From: Vibrio algicola
GTDB lineage: Bacteria > Pseudomonadota > Gammaproteobacteria > Enterobacterales > Vibrionaceae
Assembly (NCBI RefSeq): GCF_009601765.2
Contig: NZ_CP045699.1
Span: forward strand, 1,984,001 to 2,048,000
Reading direction: 5' to 3'
Length of the DNA: 64,000 nucleotides
Shown: positions 1-9,023 of the stretch, piece after piece
Layout: each line of letters opens with the position of its first letter
How positions within the stretch are numbered: the stretch's first letter is position 1
The notes under the pieces: model-generated
Seen by the model: only the letters and a program-made list of their open reading frames with translations
Told to the model about the DNA's origin: nothing
The model's database searches: none
Translations under genes and position numbers: made by a program

Positions 1-237
1 TTTGTCTCCTGCCGCGTGATATTCGGTTAAGACTGGTACAAAAGCTTGCGAGAATGCCCCTTCGGCAAATAAGCGACGTAAAAAGTTGGGAATTCGGTTG
101 GCAAAGAAAAAGACATCCGCTGCTGCCCCCGCCCCCATCAAATTAGCCACCACAACATCACGGACTAGGCCTAATATCCTAGAAACAAAGGTCATTGCGC
201 TTACAATAAGCCCAGATTTAAGCAGTTTTCTACTCAC
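1..237 (-). CDS. murJ: Lipid II flippase MurJ (MviN), N-terminal part only
   Basis: Only the first 79 codons are inside the window; the gene continues off the left edge. MurJ flips lipid II across the inner membrane for peptidoglycan synthesis. The visible part reads [20 protein letters not shown] and continues with family-typical stretches such as [33 protein letters not shown] and LTEYHAAGD. It covers the first membrane helix and the periplasm-facing Arg-rich loop. I chose the GTG start at 237 because a GAGG ribosome site lies 5 bases upstream and family members begin at this point. It is divergent from rpsT, as in other vibrios, where murJ heads the ribF-ileS-lspA neighbourhood. Confidence 0.93.
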   Translation of the reverse strand, partial: MSRKLLKSGLIVSAMTFVSRILGLVRDVVVANLMGAGAAADVFFFANRIPNFLRRLFAEGAFSQAFVPVLTEYHAAGDK

Positions 238-407
238 ACGTGCCTCAAATATAAAGAGTGGGTACAACAAAAATAAGCAATCTTTCGCTCACAGGATTAA
301 AATTAAAAACAAAGCAAAAGAGTTACTCATGTGATGAGATAATTAATAGCATTGGAAAACAAATGCTGATAGAATCCACGCCATCTTAACCGCGTAGACC
401 TCACTTC

Positions 408-425
408 TCCAAAGTTTTCTTTGGA
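408..425. other. Small perfect hairpin in the murJ/rpsT divergent spacer
   Basis: TCCAAAG-TTTT-CTTTGGA is a perfect 7-bp stem with a TTTT loop, 26 bases upstream of the rpsT -35 box. It could be an operator or part of a transcript leader. No protein can be assigned. Confidence 0.4.
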
Positions 426-450
426 AAAGCTTGGTTTTCGTACAAATCTG

Positions 451-479
451 TTGACAACCACGTAGGAAAGAGGCATAGT
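451..479 (+). promoter_or_regulatory. Predicted sigma-70 promoter of rpsT
   Basis: TTGACA (451-456) is a perfect -35 hexamer. It is followed after exactly 17 bases by CATAGT (474-479) as a -10. This would start transcription about 40 bases before the rpsT start codon. Strong ribosomal protein promoters of this type are expected here. Confidence 0.7.
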
Positions 480-526
480 CCTCGCCCTTAAATTGTCACC
501 GAACTAAAGTTTTGGGAGTTAGACCC

Positions 527-787
527 TTGGCAAACACTAAATCTGCTAAGAAGCGCGCGATCCAAGCTGAGAAACGTCGCCAGCACAATGCTAGCCGTCG
601 CTCAATGATGCGCACTTACATGAAAAAAACTATTGCCGCTATTGAAGCTGGTAATAAAGAAGCGGCTACTGCTGCTCTAGTTGAAGTTACACCTCTTCTA
701 GATCGCATGGCGACTAAAGGCCTTATTCATAAGAATAAAGCTGCTCGTCACAAGTCTCGCTTCACTGCAGCAATCAAAGCACTTTAA
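527..787 (+). CDS. rpsT: 30S ribosomal protein S20
   Basis: S20 binds 16S rRNA at the base of the small subunit early in assembly. The protein is 86 residues, very basic, and starts [20 protein letters not shown], which matches the family end to end. The start is TTG at 527, with GGGAG at 514-518 as ribosome site. An in-frame TTG at 512 would add five residues not seen in the family. E. coli rpsT also starts with UUG, and there the weak start is part of translational autoregulation. The same control is likely here by inference. A monocistronic unit is expected because a strong terminator follows directly. Confidence 0.97.
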   Translation: MANTKSAKKRAIQAEKRRQHNASRRSMMRTYMKKTIAAIEAGNKEAATAALVEVTPLLDRMATKGLIHKNKAARHKSRFTAAIKAL

Positions 788-813
788 TTTTATATTAAAC
801 GCTTAATTGCACA

Positions 814-838
814 AAAACCGGCCTCGGCCGGTTTTTTT
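814..838 (+). terminator. Rho-independent terminator of rpsT
   Basis: AAAACCGGCC, a two-base TC loop, then GGCCGGTTTT running into a T tract. It lies 27 bases after the rpsT stop. Confidence 0.9.
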
Positions 839-847
839 ATATCTAAA

Positions 848-933
848 ATTTGTCACTCACAACGTCTAATACCCATTCTATAAATTTAATATTTGTCACT
901 CACAGCCCCTAATACCAATTCCATAAATTTAAT
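848..933. repeat. 43-bp direct tandem duplication at the edge of a palindromic element
   Basis: 848-890 and 891-933 are two diverged copies of one 43-bp unit. Both begin ATTTGTCACTCACA and end ATAAATTTAAT, with most differences in the middle. The second copy runs into the left end of the palindromic element at 912-1058. Confidence 0.8.
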
Positions 934-1058
934 GATCGTTCAAAATTGAGTACAGAGAAAAGTGTCAAAGGATATGGATGGTCTTTCTCAAGCACCAAGG
1001 ACGGATCAGCGTCTTTTCGGCGTATTCAAATTGATCAAATATTAAATGGAATGGGGAT
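912..1058. repeat. Palindromic intergenic element, copy A
   Basis: One of seven related copies in this window (others near 4340, 19396, 24355, 47713, 52329 and 61187). The ends are inverted: ATACCAATTCCAT on the left and ATGGAATGGGGAT on the right. Inside are the shared blocks TTGAGTACAGAGAAAAGTG, CAAGGACGGATCAGCG and TCTTTTCGGCGTATTCAAATTG. It fills the space between rpsT and hlyU and has no reading frame, so it looks like a non-autonomous MITE or REP-type element. Confidence 0.85.
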
Positions 1059-1064
1059 AATTCT

Positions 1065-1358
1065 TTAATCACAATACAGCTTATGCAACTGCTGTATCAT
1101 GGCTTTCACTTCGGTACTATGTAGCGAGTAATACACCGTCTGAGACTGCTTACGGGTTGTGACTAGCCCATCACGGCGCAACCATGCCAAATGCTGCGAT
1201 AACGCCGATTGGCTTAATGCTAACAATTCCCCCAACTGGCCGACCGATAACTCTTGATCGTGCAAAATACACAGGATTTGCAATCGGCTCTCATTGGCCA
1301 TGGCTTTAAGAAGTACCACCGCTTGCGCTACGTTGCCTTCCATTTTGACTAAATCCAT
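1065..1358 (-). CDS. hlyU: ArsR/SmtB-family regulator HlyU
   Basis: HlyU is a winged-helix repressor or antirepressor. In V. cholerae it activates hlyA, and in other vibrios it activates RTX toxin genes by displacing H-NS. The 97-residue protein has the ArsR fold; the recognition helix region reads LSQSALSQHLAWLRRDGLV (about residues 48-66), nearly identical to known HlyU. Metal-binding Cys pairs of the alpha3 type are absent, which fits HlyU. Cys30 and Cys96 sit where HlyU carries its redox-sensitive cysteines. The ATG at 1358 has GAGG seven bases upstream. It lies just downstream of nhaR on the same strand. No toxin gene is in the window, so its local targets are unknown. Confidence 0.9.
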   Translation of the reverse strand: MDLVKMEGNVAQAVVLLKAMANESRLQILCILHDQELSVGQLGELLALSQSALSQHLAWLRRDGLVTTRKQSQTVYYSLHSTEVKAMIQQLHKLYCD

Positions 1359-1410
1359 CTTACTGCCTCATAAACTGGAACATTCTTCATCATCAATACT
1401 TGAATCTGCA

Positions 1411-2301
1411 TTAATGAAATAGATTACTAAAGTCAGCCTCACACACACTCTTAACTGCCGGATGCTGGATCATACGTTCTGCAAAAATAACGTAGTATTC
1501 TTCTTTTAATCCTTCAATTTCACTCACCAAATGAATAGGTACTTCATCTTTCACTTCATTAAAATAAATCGACGGCGCTAAGAAAATGGCATCTTTGTGG
1601 TAACGAGCGAATACTTTCATTAATGCGGCATCATCAAACTCACCTAAAATATCAGGCGTGATCGCTAGGCTTTCAAACCAATGCAAAATATTACGCCCCA
1701 TTGCGGTTCGACGACCAGGCATTAATAATTTTTTATCTTGTAAAATAGCAGGAAAACTTTTGGCATCGATCGGGCTAGAAGAAAAGAAGCTCATATTACA
1801 TTCGCCCAGTTTTTTGCTAAATAATCCTGGGCTTTGACTCGAATCGACCGGACAATCTGAGAGGATCATATCCAACTTATGCTGCGAGAGTTGTTCTAGC
1901 AATAGTTCATGGGTCGATTCAAAACAGCGTAAATGAATACTGTTATCTTCCGGTACAGTGGTCATGAGTATTTTGCTCACCAAGCGCTTAGATAACGCAT
2001 CCGCCACGCCAACATCAAACAAAACATTCTTTCGCTGGCTGTAATTGACGATATCCAGCATCTCATAACTCAGGCCAAACATTTTATCGGCATAGCGAAA
2101 CACCATTTGCCCTAGTTCCGTTGGCTCCACGCTACGACCACTGCGCTTTAAGAGTTTGCCATCCATACGCTCTTCAAAGGATTTGATCTGCCCTGTCACT
2201 GTTTGAGGGGTTAAGAATAATGCCTCTGCCGCCTTAACCACCGAACCTTGCTTGCATACCATCCAAAAATAATACAGATGGTTATAATTTAAATGCGACA
2301 T
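1411..2301 (-). CDS. nhaR: LysR-family sodium-responsive activator NhaR
   Basis: NhaR activates the Na+/H+ antiporter gene nhaA in response to sodium. The protein has an N-terminal winged HTH (about residues 3-62, with [20 protein letters not shown]) and a LysR effector-binding domain. The N-terminus [20 protein letters not shown] matches NhaR closely, so I use the ATG at 2301. A longer frame opens at 2322, but its seven extra residues have no family counterpart. AAGG and GAGG sit just upstream of 2301. nhaA itself is not adjacent. The gene probably shares a transcript with hlyU, which follows after about 50 bases. Confidence 0.92.
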   Translation of the reverse strand: MSHLNYNHLYYFWMVCKQGSVVKAAEALFLTPQTVTGQIKSFEERMDGKLLKRSGRSVEPTELGQMVFRYADKMFGLSYEMLDIVNYSQRKNVLFDVGVADALSKRLVSKILMTTVPEDNSIHLRCFESTHELLLEQLSQHKLDMILSDCPVDSSQSPGLFSKKLGECNMSFFSSSPIDAKSFPAILQDKKLLMPGRRTAMGRNILHWFESLAITPDILGEFDDAALMKVFARYHKDAIFLAPSIYFNEVKDEVPIHLVSEIEGLKEEYYVIFAERMIQHPAVKSVCEADFSNLFH

Positions 2302-2370
2302 CCTTAACCTCGAAAAAAGCATTACATAGCCTGTAATAGTAAAGTTTTTCCGATCTTTTTACGAGTAACA

Positions 2371-2421
2371 AAAAAGCCCCTACTCACACTATCTAAACAG
2401 CGAGATAGCGGAGTAAGGGCT
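2371..2421 (-). terminator. Terminator after thyA
   Basis: On the minus strand AGCCCTTACTC pairs with GAGTAGGGGCT (one mismatch), followed by a T run. It ends the rppH-ptsP-lgt-thyA direction and lies between thyA and nhaR. Confidence 0.8.
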
Positions 2422-2460
2422 CATCATGTTGATGAATACCGTGACTAAAACGAATTCAAA

Positions 2461-3312
2461 TTACACTGAAAACGGGTATTTAATCCCTTCGTGGCATTGG
2501 TAATCACGCACTTCAAAATCATCAAGCGTTACCCAAGTTTCTAAATCTTCTAATGATTTAATTTTTGGATTGATATGAAAAGTAGCCGCGTCAAAGGGTT
2601 GACGTTTTAATTGGATATCCCGCATGGGCGCCAGTTGGTCTTCATAAATATGACCGTTAACGATCTTATGGTAAGCCACACCCGCTTTGTTGCCAGTGAT
2701 TTGCGCCATAATAGCAAGGAATACATACACCTGAACCATATTGAAATTTAGCCCTAACGGTACATCACACGAACGCTGAGTGCTATTTAGGTATAAGGTA
2801 TCACCCAATAAAGAAAAATGATGACTGTACATACAAGGACGTAAGCAACCCATGTGAAATTCACCAGGGTTGTAGAAATTTAAGATTTCCCCTCTGTCAT
2901 CCACACCACGGCTTAAATCATCAACAATTTTACGCAGTTGATCGACACTGCTGCCATCGGGTTTAGCCCATGCTCGACCTTGAACGCCGTAGACGCGCCC
3001 CATATCATCCTCGCCTTTACGATAAGGATTATTAAGCCAAGCTTGGTTTAAGTTTGAGTTGGCATCCCATGTTTTGGTGCCTAACTTGCGAAAATCTTCG
3101 GCGTTATCGTAACCTCGGATATAGCCCAGTAATTCCGCCACTGCCGACTTCCAAAAACTTTTACGGGTGGTGACTAACGGAAAAGCATTATTACCCACAT
3201 CGTAAGTTAAATCAGCATTGATAATGGTTAAGCAACGTTTACCAGTGCGTTCGTTTTCAACCCAGTGGCCTTGCTCAATAATTCGGTGGCATAAATCTAA
3301 ATATTGTTTCAC
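2461..3312 (-). CDS. thyA: Thymidylate synthase ThyA
   Basis: Converts dUMP to dTMP with methylene-tetrahydrofolate in the cytoplasm. The 283-residue protein has the catalytic cysteine in [10 protein letters not shown] (Cys160) and the conserved [12 protein letters not shown] and HIYEDQL stretches. E. coli ThyA is 264 residues; the extra length is an insertion around residues 85-140, which I believe is common in vibrios. The start at 3312 is only three bases after the lgt stop, so the two are translationally linked. The rppH-ptsP-lgt-thyA order is the same as in E. coli. Confidence 0.97.
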   Translation of the reverse strand: MKQYLDLCHRIIEQGHWVENERTGKRCLTIINADLTYDVGNNAFPLVTTRKSFWKSAVAELLGYIRGYDNAEDFRKLGTKTWDANSNLNQAWLNNPYRKGEDDMGRVYGVQGRAWAKPDGSSVDQLRKIVDDLSRGVDDRGEILNFYNPGEFHMGCLRPCMYSHHFSLLGDTLYLNSTQRSCDVPLGLNFNMVQVYVFLAIMAQITGNKAGVAYHKIVNGHIYEDQLAPMRDIQLKRQPFDAATFHINPKIKSLEDLETWVTLDDFEVRDYQCHEGIKYPFSV

Positions 3313-3315
3313 CGC

Positions 3316-4161
3316 TTATTTTCCTTTTACTGATTTTTTATTCGAGCTTTGTGTACCAGCGACTGCTTGAGGTTTTTGAGTTTTGTAAGACCAAATCATG
3401 ATCAGCGCGCCAATAATAATCATTGGCGTGGATAGGATTTGTCCCATAGAGATCACCCCATCAAATAAGCCTAGCTGAGCATCCGGTTGACGTACAAATT
3501 CAACACTAAAGCGGAATACACCATAACCAATCAAGAATAAACCCGATACCGCACCAGCAGGACGAGGCTTACGAATAAACCAGTTTAAAATAAAGAACAG
3601 CACCACACCTTCTAACAAAAATTCATATAATTGTGATGGGTGACGTGGGTAAGGACCACCACTTGGGAAAATCATCGCCCAAGGCACATCGGTGACGCGC
3701 CCCCATAATTCGCCATTAATAAAGTTACCAATACGACCGGCGCCTAAGCCAAACGGTACCAATGGGGCAATAAAGTCAGCAACACCAAAGAAGGTACGTT
3801 TGTTTTTGCGCGCATACCACCACATTGCGGTGATAACGCCCATCAAACCACCATGGAATGACATGCCGCCAGTCCACACTTTGAAGATGTACAGTGGGTC
3901 GGCCATCCAGTAATCAAAGCCATAAAATAGGACATAGCCAATACGACCGCCCAATACAACCCCAAGAAAACCGGCAAATAATAAGTCCGATACTTGCTCA
4001 CGAGTCCAAGTACTGCCTGGTTTATCAGCGCGGCGATTGGCAACATACATCGCGAATGCAAAGCCAAGTAAGTACATCAAGCCATACCAACGCACCCCAA
4101 TCGGGCCGATAGAAAAAATAACGGGGTCTATATGGGGAAAGACAAAAAATCCCTGACTCAT
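3316..4161 (-). CDS. lgt: Prolipoprotein diacylglyceryl transferase Lgt
   Basis: Lgt is the inner-membrane enzyme that attaches diacylglycerol to the lipobox cysteine of prolipoproteins. It is the first step of lipoprotein maturation. The protein has about seven membrane helices and the signature [17 protein letters not shown] (with the phosphatidylglycerol-binding Arg), plus [12 protein letters not shown] and [10 protein letters not shown] place the start at 4161 ([13 protein letters not shown]) because family members begin there and AGAGAGA precedes it. The open frame extends to 4194 without support. Its upstream spacer contains a palindromic element that separates it from ptsP. Confidence 0.95.
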   Translation of the reverse strand: MSQGFFVFPHIDPVIFSIGPIGVRWYGLMYLLGFAFAMYVANRRADKPGSTWTREQVSDLLFAGFLGVVLGGRIGYVLFYGFDYWMADPLYIFKVWTGGMSFHGGLMGVITAMWWYARKNKRTFFGVADFIAPLVPFGLGAGRIGNFINGELWGRVTDVPWAMIFPSGGPYPRHPSQLYEFLLEGVVLFFILNWFIRKPRPAGAVSGLFLIGYGVFRFSVEFVRQPDAQLGLFDGVISMGQILSTPMIIIGALIMIWSYKTQKPQAVAGTQSSNKKSVKGK

Positions 4162-4293
4162 AACGGTCTCTCTGTAAAAATTGAAAATAGTCAATAATGT
4201 CTGACAAGCTAAGGTTCAAATAGTGCCATAGCATAACAAACAGATAATGAGGCGTATCATAGAGGAATAGTAATTTTAATCATAGTCAGGCTG

Positions 4294-4320
4294 GACAATA
4301 TTGAGCATAGAAAAAGTGCC
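4294..4320. repeat. Truncated fragment of the palindromic element family
   Basis: AATATTGAGCATAGAAAAAGTG matches one end of the copy at 24355-24455 and then stops. The sequence next to it (4321 onward) leads into the full copy B. It looks like a remnant interrupted or replaced by the later copy. Confidence 0.55.
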
Positions 4321-4339
4321 ATACCAATCGAAGTAATAG

Positions 4340-4479
4340 CAATGCCATAATTTAATGCTCGAACAAAATTGAGTACAGAGAAAAGTGTCAAAGGCCATGG
4401 ATGGCCTTTTCTCAAGCAATCAAGGACGGATCAGCGTCTTTTCGGCGTATTCAAATTGATCAAATATTAAATGGCATTG
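4340..4479. repeat. Palindromic intergenic element, copy B, inside the ptsP-lgt spacer
   Basis: The ends are inverted: CAATGCCAT on the left and ATGGCATTG on the right. The interior is nearly identical to copies A and C, including the internal hairpin AAAGGCCATGGATGGCCTTT. It lies 10 bases after the ptsP stop and 178 bases before the lgt start, in an operon that is contiguous in other gammaproteobacteria. Confidence 0.88.
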
Positions 4480-4489
4480 AAATTCGCTT

Positions 4490-6739
4490 CTATTTTTTAC
4501 CGGCGCGGATAAAGCCTGCTAAGCCTTTTTGCTCAAGATAAGAAAAAACGGTGTGATAAATTTGATCAGCATAAGGCTTAGCTAAAGCATCCTGGCTTAA
4601 TTGTGCTAACTCTTTGGCACTGACCTTTCTTAAAATATATTTAATTTTGGCTACGTTCGAGGTATTCATACTTAACGAACGGTAACCTAAGCCAATTAAG
4701 AGCAGTGCCCCAATCGGATCGCCGGCCAGTTCGCCACAAATACACACAGGTAACTTGTGTTGCTGACAGGTCTCAAAAATATGTTTTAGCGCCATCATCA
4801 CCGCAGGATGCACATGTTCATACAGATCGGAAACACGGGAGTTATTACGATCGACCGCCAATAAATATTGGGTTAAGTCATTGGTGCCAACCGAAACAAA
4901 ATCGACTTTATCTGCCACCAAGGGCAATAAATACAATATTGATGGTACCTCAAGCATAATACCGAGTTGAGGTCGTTCTAGCTCAGGAATGGTCTTTAAT
5001 ACTTCTTGATAAGCACGCTCAAGCAAGGCTTTCGATTCATCGATCTCTTGGCTACTGGAGATCATTGGCAACATAATATTCAAATTGCCGATCCCTGCAC
5101 TGGCTTTTAACATTGCGCGTAATTGGATCAAGAAAATATCAGTGTGATCTAAGGTAAAACGAATACCACGCCAACCAAGGAAAGGGTTATCCTCTTCGAT
5201 TGGAAAATACGGTAGGGCTTTATCGCCACCAATATCTAAGGTGCGCATCACCACTCGTTTGTCCGGATAGGAGGATAAAATCAGGCGATAATTTTGAGTT
5301 TGTTCTTCCTCTGACGGAAAGCCATGCTGCATTAAAAACGCAATCTCTGTGCGGTATAAACCCACCCCATCGACACCTTGGTTGATGGCAATATTGGTAT
5401 CAGCGCTCAGGCCGGCATTAAGCATTAACTCCACTCGCTGGCCATCTTGCGTGTAGGCCGGCTTAGATAATTCTTGCTCAACCAACTGCGATAATTCTTG
5501 CTCTTCATGCGACAGCGAGCGGTATTCTTTGAGTAATTGCTTGGTCGGCTCAATAAAGATATCACCGCTATAACCATCAATAATGCCCAACTTACCGCGT
5601 AATATTTCCGGTTTTAGTTGCGCCCCCATAATGGCGGGGATCCCCAAAGCGCGCGCCAAAATAGCCGCATGGGAGTTTGCAGCCCCTTCAAGCGACACTA
5701 CGGCTAATAACTTATCTCTTGGAATACCAGCAAGAATAGAAGCGGTTAACTCACGCACCACTAAGATCACCGGATCTTTAAATCCAGACTCGCGCTTATC
5801 ATGATTATGCAAAAAGAATAATAACCGATGGCCTAATTCTTTAATATCATTCGCCCGCTCTCGCAGATATGGATCCGACATTGTCGCAAAGCGTTTAGCA
5901 TACAGTTCAATGACCTGCCTTAATGCCCAATCGGCCCGATCGCCTTGCTCAATTTGACGATTAAGATCCGCTTTCAACATAGGATCGTGCAATAAGTGAA
6001 TATATAACTCGAAGATCGCTAAGGTATCTTTATTCAGTTCACTATCAAAACGTTTACGCATACGGCGGAAATCGGCAATCGCCTGCTCAACCGCTAAGGC
6101 TAACCACTCTTGATCGTATTCGATATCTAAACTGGAAGCCGGTGCCACTTTACTAAGATCTGGATGAGTATCGTCCCACCACATTTTACCAATTGCGATA
6201 CCGCGTGAAGCGGCCAGCCCTTTAAACGAGCGAACTTGACGACCTTTTAATGTCCACACCCCTTGCGCTTGACTATGCGCAATAATAACCGCTAATTGAG
6301 TGGCTAAGGTGACTAGAAAGGATTCTTCGATTTCACTGAATTGACGCGGCGATCGCTGCTGGATCACCAACACGCCAAACACTTGACGGCGATGAATGAT
6401 GGGAGTGCCTAAAAAGGATTGGTAAACATTTTCGCCAAGCTTAGGAAAATATTTAAAATCAGGATGTTGCTGTGCTTGTGCTAAGTTTAATGGCTCTGCA
6501 CTGCGCCGTACCAACCCAACCAGACCTTGTTCAAAAGGAATATGAACCGATTGACCTGAGAACTTTAAACCTTGTGTGGCGATTAATTCCAACCGATGAC
6601 GATCGTTATTGGCAAGGTAAACCGTACAGCATTCCGTCTGCATTGCTTTACAGGTTTCTTGCACCAAAATAGTTAAGGCTTGGTGTACGTTTTCGGCCTT
6701 AGAAACTTGTTCAACGATGTCCCTCAGTTGAATCAACAT
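4490..6739 (-). CDS. ptsP: Phosphoenolpyruvate-protein phosphotransferase PtsP (enzyme I-Ntr)
   Basis: First enzyme of the nitrogen phosphotransferase relay (PtsP to NPr to EIIA-Ntr). It takes phosphate from PEP. The 749-residue protein starts with a GAF domain (about 1-160), the domain that senses glutamine in E. coli. Next come the EI N-terminal domain, the phosphohistidine swivel (GAANSHAAI, His357) and the PEP-binding TIM barrel with TEIAFLMQ, LGWRGIRFTLD, SVGTNDLTQYLLAVDRNN and the catalytic Cys in CICGELAGDP. Length equals the E. coli protein (748). It follows rppH by 127 bases on the same strand. Confidence 0.97.
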   Translation of the reverse strand: MLIQLRDIVEQVSKAENVHQALTILVQETCKAMQTECCTVYLANNDRHRLELIATQGLKFSGQSVHIPFEQGLVGLVRRSAEPLNLAQAQQHPDFKYFPKLGENVYQSFLGTPIIHRRQVFGVLVIQQRSPRQFSEIEESFLVTLATQLAVIIAHSQAQGVWTLKGRQVRSFKGLAASRGIAIGKMWWDDTHPDLSKVAPASSLDIEYDQEWLALAVEQAIADFRRMRKRFDSELNKDTLAIFELYIHLLHDPMLKADLNRQIEQGDRADWALRQVIELYAKRFATMSDPYLRERANDIKELGHRLLFFLHNHDKRESGFKDPVILVVRELTASILAGIPRDKLLAVVSLEGAANSHAAILARALGIPAIMGAQLKPEILRGKLGIIDGYSGDIFIEPTKQLLKEYRSLSHEEQELSQLVEQELSKPAYTQDGQRVELMLNAGLSADTNIAINQGVDGVGLYRTEIAFLMQHGFPSEEEQTQNYRLILSSYPDKRVVMRTLDIGGDKALPYFPIEEDNPFLGWRGIRFTLDHTDIFLIQLRAMLKASAGIGNLNIMLPMISSSQEIDESKALLERAYQEVLKTIPELERPQLGIMLEVPSILYLLPLVADKVDFVSVGTNDLTQYLLAVDRNNSRVSDLYEHVHPAVMMALKHIFETCQQHKLPVCICGELAGDPIGALLLIGLGYRSLSMNTSNVAKIKYILRKVSAKELAQLSQDALAKPYADQIYHTVFSYLEQKGLAGFIRAGKK

Positions 6740-6866
6740 ACAGGGTACTTCCCTCCTAGAATGATACCTGCTATTCCATTATGAAAAATCAGCACTACTT
6801 TAATCGGTGAAAATTAAAATAGGGCTGGTTCTATTACACTGCTCATTGCGCTCTGCTATCGGCTAA

Positions 6867-7382
6867 TTATCGGCGTGTTTTACGCTTAGCTTTATAGCTT
6901 GGTTCACGAAACGGCATCGCTAATGCGGCAAATTCTTTCATCGCGCGTCGGTAAACATCTCGTTTAAAAGAAACAACTTGCCTGACTGGATACCAGAAAC
7001 TCACCCAGCGCCAACCATCAAACTCAGGGGTCGTCCCGCGATTCATGTTGATATTTGCTTCATCACATTCAAGTCGCAGTAAAAACCATTTCTGTTTTTG
7101 TCCGATACAAACCGGTTTTGAATCCCAACGGACCAGTCGCTTGGGTAATTTATACCTTAACCAATGACGACTCACTCCAATCAGTTTCACATCTTGTTTA
7201 GTCAAACCCACTTCTTCGTACAGTTCTCGATAAAGGGCTTGCTCCGGCGTTTCACCGTCATCAATACCACCTTGAGGAAACTGCCAAGAATGTTGTCCGT
7301 ATCGTTTTGCCCAGAATACCTGACCATGGTTGTTACATATTACAATCCCCACATTTAAGCGGTAACCATCGCCATCTATCAC
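6867..7382 (-). CDS. rppH: RNA pyrophosphohydrolase RppH (NudH)
   Basis: RppH removes pyrophosphate from 5' triphosphorylated RNA and so starts RNase E-dependent mRNA decay. The Nudix box is clear: [20 protein letters not shown] followed by VGL, at about residues 38-60. The C-terminus is basic (KAKRKTRR), as in the family. The start is GTG at 7382 with GAGG ten bases upstream; the protein begins [17 protein letters not shown], as in E. coli. It is the first gene of the leftward rppH-ptsP-lgt-thyA series. Confidence 0.96.
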   Translation of the reverse strand: MIDGDGYRLNVGIVICNNHGQVFWAKRYGQHSWQFPQGGIDDGETPEQALYRELYEEVGLTKQDVKLIGVSRHWLRYKLPKRLVRWDSKPVCIGQKQKWFLLRLECDEANINMNRGTTPEFDGWRWVSFWYPVRQVVSFKRDVYRRAMKEFAALAMPFREPSYKAKRKTRR

Positions 7383-7426
7383 GGCTAACCTCTAATATAA
7401 ATCTCTGTTACCAGTGATTTTTTCAC

Positions 7427-7895
7427 ATATCCACAAAAGGGGCAAATTTCAAGTGCATAATCTGGTGTTTTTTATTACCTAGCGCCCACTTTTGGGATAA
7501 AGTTCGTTTAAAAACAAGTTATCAACACTGAAATGCTGGTCACTTGGCATTTATTCACTTTTTCTGTGAATAAATGTGTGAAGAAAGTGACATTAGCAAT
7601 TTTAATCACATAACGAGTCGAACAAACCCTAAGCAACATTAATTTTAATATCTTCATTTATACTTATTAAACATCGACTTACACCAACACCCAAAGGGAA
7701 AATCTTACCCAAGGATCTGCAGGATCTTTTTTAATCACAGATCGGTCAAAGATCCATCACGTTATGGATTATCCACATTTAATCTCGCTTTTCGGCTGAT
7801 TTTCCAACAACCCTTGAATTATTATTGGTTTAAATGTAAATAACTCGATCTAAAAACGTCACATCAGTGTCAATGGTTAAGTTACTTGTGGATAA
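7427..7895. promoter_or_regulatory. DnaA-box cluster between rppH and mutH, candidate DARS2-like locus
   Basis: This 605-base gene-free spacer holds perfect consensus DnaA boxes (TTATNCACA) at 7769-7777 (plus), 7887-7895 (minus) and 7565-7573 (minus). One-mismatch boxes lie at 7427-7435, 7519-7527 and 7551-7559. The pair at 7551 and 7565 is head to head with a 5-base gap. Four GATC sites cluster at about 7710-7755. In E. coli the DnaA-reactivating sequence DARS2 lies in this same mutH-rppH interval, so location and content agree. DARS function is inference; I did not identify IHF or Fis sites with confidence. Confidence 0.6.
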
Positions 7896-7944
7896 CTTTT
7901 AATTTCATTTTTCAATCCTCTCGCGCCAGATCCCGCTCTTATTT

Positions 7945-7953
7945 TGTTATAGT
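7945..7953 (+). promoter_or_regulatory. Candidate extended -10 promoter of mutH
   Basis: TGT-TATAGT (TGn plus a -10 hexamer), 34 bases before the mutH ATG. I see no good -35, which an extended -10 does not require. Confidence 0.4.
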
Positions 7954-7987
7954 GTGGCCTCATGATGCCTAACTCAGACTATCGACC

Positions 7988-8665
7988 ATGCCTTTAGCAC
8001 CAAAAACCGAGCAAGAACTATTACAACGGGCGCAACAGCTGGCTGGCCAAACATTTTACCAGCTCGCCCAACAAGCCAATATTGCGATCCCCGATGATCT
8101 TACCCGTGAAAAAGGCTGGGTCGGACAATTATTGGAATGGCATTTAGGTGCAGAAGCCGGCAGTAAACCCCAACCCGATTTTGAACATTTAGGCATTGAA
8201 TTAAAAAGCTTACCGATTGGTTATAATGGCAAACCACTAGAAACAACCTTTGTTTGCGTGGCGCCATTAACTGGCGTGCAAGGCTTAACTTGGCAAGCTT
8301 CACACGTTAAGCATAAACTCGCCAAAGTATTATGGATCCCAGTGGAAGGTGAGCGCGAGATCCCATTAGCCGAGCGGCGGGTTGGTCTGCCGCTGCTTTG
8401 GTCACCGAATCAAGAGGAGCAACAGCAATTACAACAAGATTGGGAAGAGCTGATGGAATTTATTGTGTTAGGACGAGTGGAAGAAATCACCGCCAAACAT
8501 GGAGAAGTGATGCAACTAAGACCAAAAGCGGCCAACAGTAAAGTGGTCACCGAGGCTTATAGCGCATCCGGTCAACCGTTTAAAACCTTGCCGCGCGGCT
8601 TTTATTTACGCACCCAATTTACCGCCAATATTTTAGCTCGCCACCTCAATCTCCCCAACAATTAA
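7988..8665 (+). CDS. mutH: DNA mismatch repair endonuclease MutH
   Basis: MutH nicks the unmethylated strand at hemimethylated GATC sites when activated by MutS and MutL. The protein is 225 residues. The restriction-fold catalytic set is visible as Asp64 and Glu71-x-Lys73 ([14 protein letters not shown]), which correspond to the known DEK triad. MutH requires Dam methylation, so the organism must be a Dam-positive gammaproteobacterium. It is divergent from rppH, as in E. coli. Confidence 0.96.
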   Translation: MPLAPKTEQELLQRAQQLAGQTFYQLAQQANIAIPDDLTREKGWVGQLLEWHLGAEAGSKPQPDFEHLGIELKSLPIGYNGKPLETTFVCVAPLTGVQGLTWQASHVKHKLAKVLWIPVEGEREIPLAERRVGLPLLWSPNQEEQQQLQQDWEELMEFIVLGRVEEITAKHGEVMQLRPKAANSKVVTEAYSASGQPFKTLPRGFYLRTQFTANILARHLNLPNN

Positions 8666-8695
8666 GAACAGAGATCTTTTGCTCGTCAAACAGAT

Positions 8696-8714
8696 TAAGA
8701 TCCGGCTGATCTTA
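8696..8714. terminator. Short hairpin between mutH and the convergent small gene
   Basis: TAAGATC-CGGCT-GATCTTA is a perfect 7-bp stem. It overlaps the stop codon of the convergent gene at 8712. It lacks a T tract, so termination activity is uncertain. Confidence 0.35.
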
Positions 8715-9023
8715 GCTGGCTAAATGCAATTCAATATCTTGAAATGTCACTGCGTAGTCATCATGGCCGAATTCATCGTAAGCATTATGCAAACGCAAAT
8801 AAGCCGAAGATAAGCCTAACTTTTTCAACTCTGATTTCACCTGCTCTAAAGAAGAAAAATACAGCAGTTGATCTTTCATTAAGATCGGCTCTAACTGATG
8901 CTTATACTCCACAGCTAAAGAGTAATGCGCAAGATCAGCGCAACTGACCACAAAGACTTTTGGTGGCCCGCAATCTGTGCTTTTACTGGCTTGCAGCCAA
9001 TGATCTAATTGTTGTTTTTTCAT
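8712..9023 (-). CDS. Small conserved cytoplasmic protein, possibly DUF6482
   Basis: A 103-residue soluble protein with no signal peptide and no membrane segment. It begins MKKQQLDHWLQASKSTDCGP and ends with an acidic tail (DEFGHDDYAVTFQDIELHLAS). The middle has alternating beta-like and charged helical segments (VFVVSCADLAHYSLAVEY). I tentatively place it with DUF6482 from its size and style; this is not certain and no function is known. It sits convergent to mutH and divergent from tas. A GGGGGA-type purine stretch precedes the ATG. Codon use resembles its neighbours, so I take it to be a native gene. Confidence 0.7.
   Translation of the reverse strand: MKKQQLDHWLQASKSTDCGPPKVFVVSCADLAHYSLAVEYKHQLEPILMKDQLLYFSSLEQVKSELKKLGLSSAYLRLHNAYDEFGHDDYAVTFQDIELHLAS

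Noticed and set aside
86..334. Plus-strand 82-codon open frame at the left edge
   Set aside because: It runs antisense to the clear MurJ coding sequence and has no ribosome site.
7383..7987. Chromosomal origin (oriC) or the crtS chromosome 2 trigger site
   Set aside because: DnaA boxes and GATC sites suggest an origin. However, there are no AT-rich 13-mers of full consensus, no mnmG/mioC neighbours, and crtS as I know it lies at another locus. DARS2 fits the place better.
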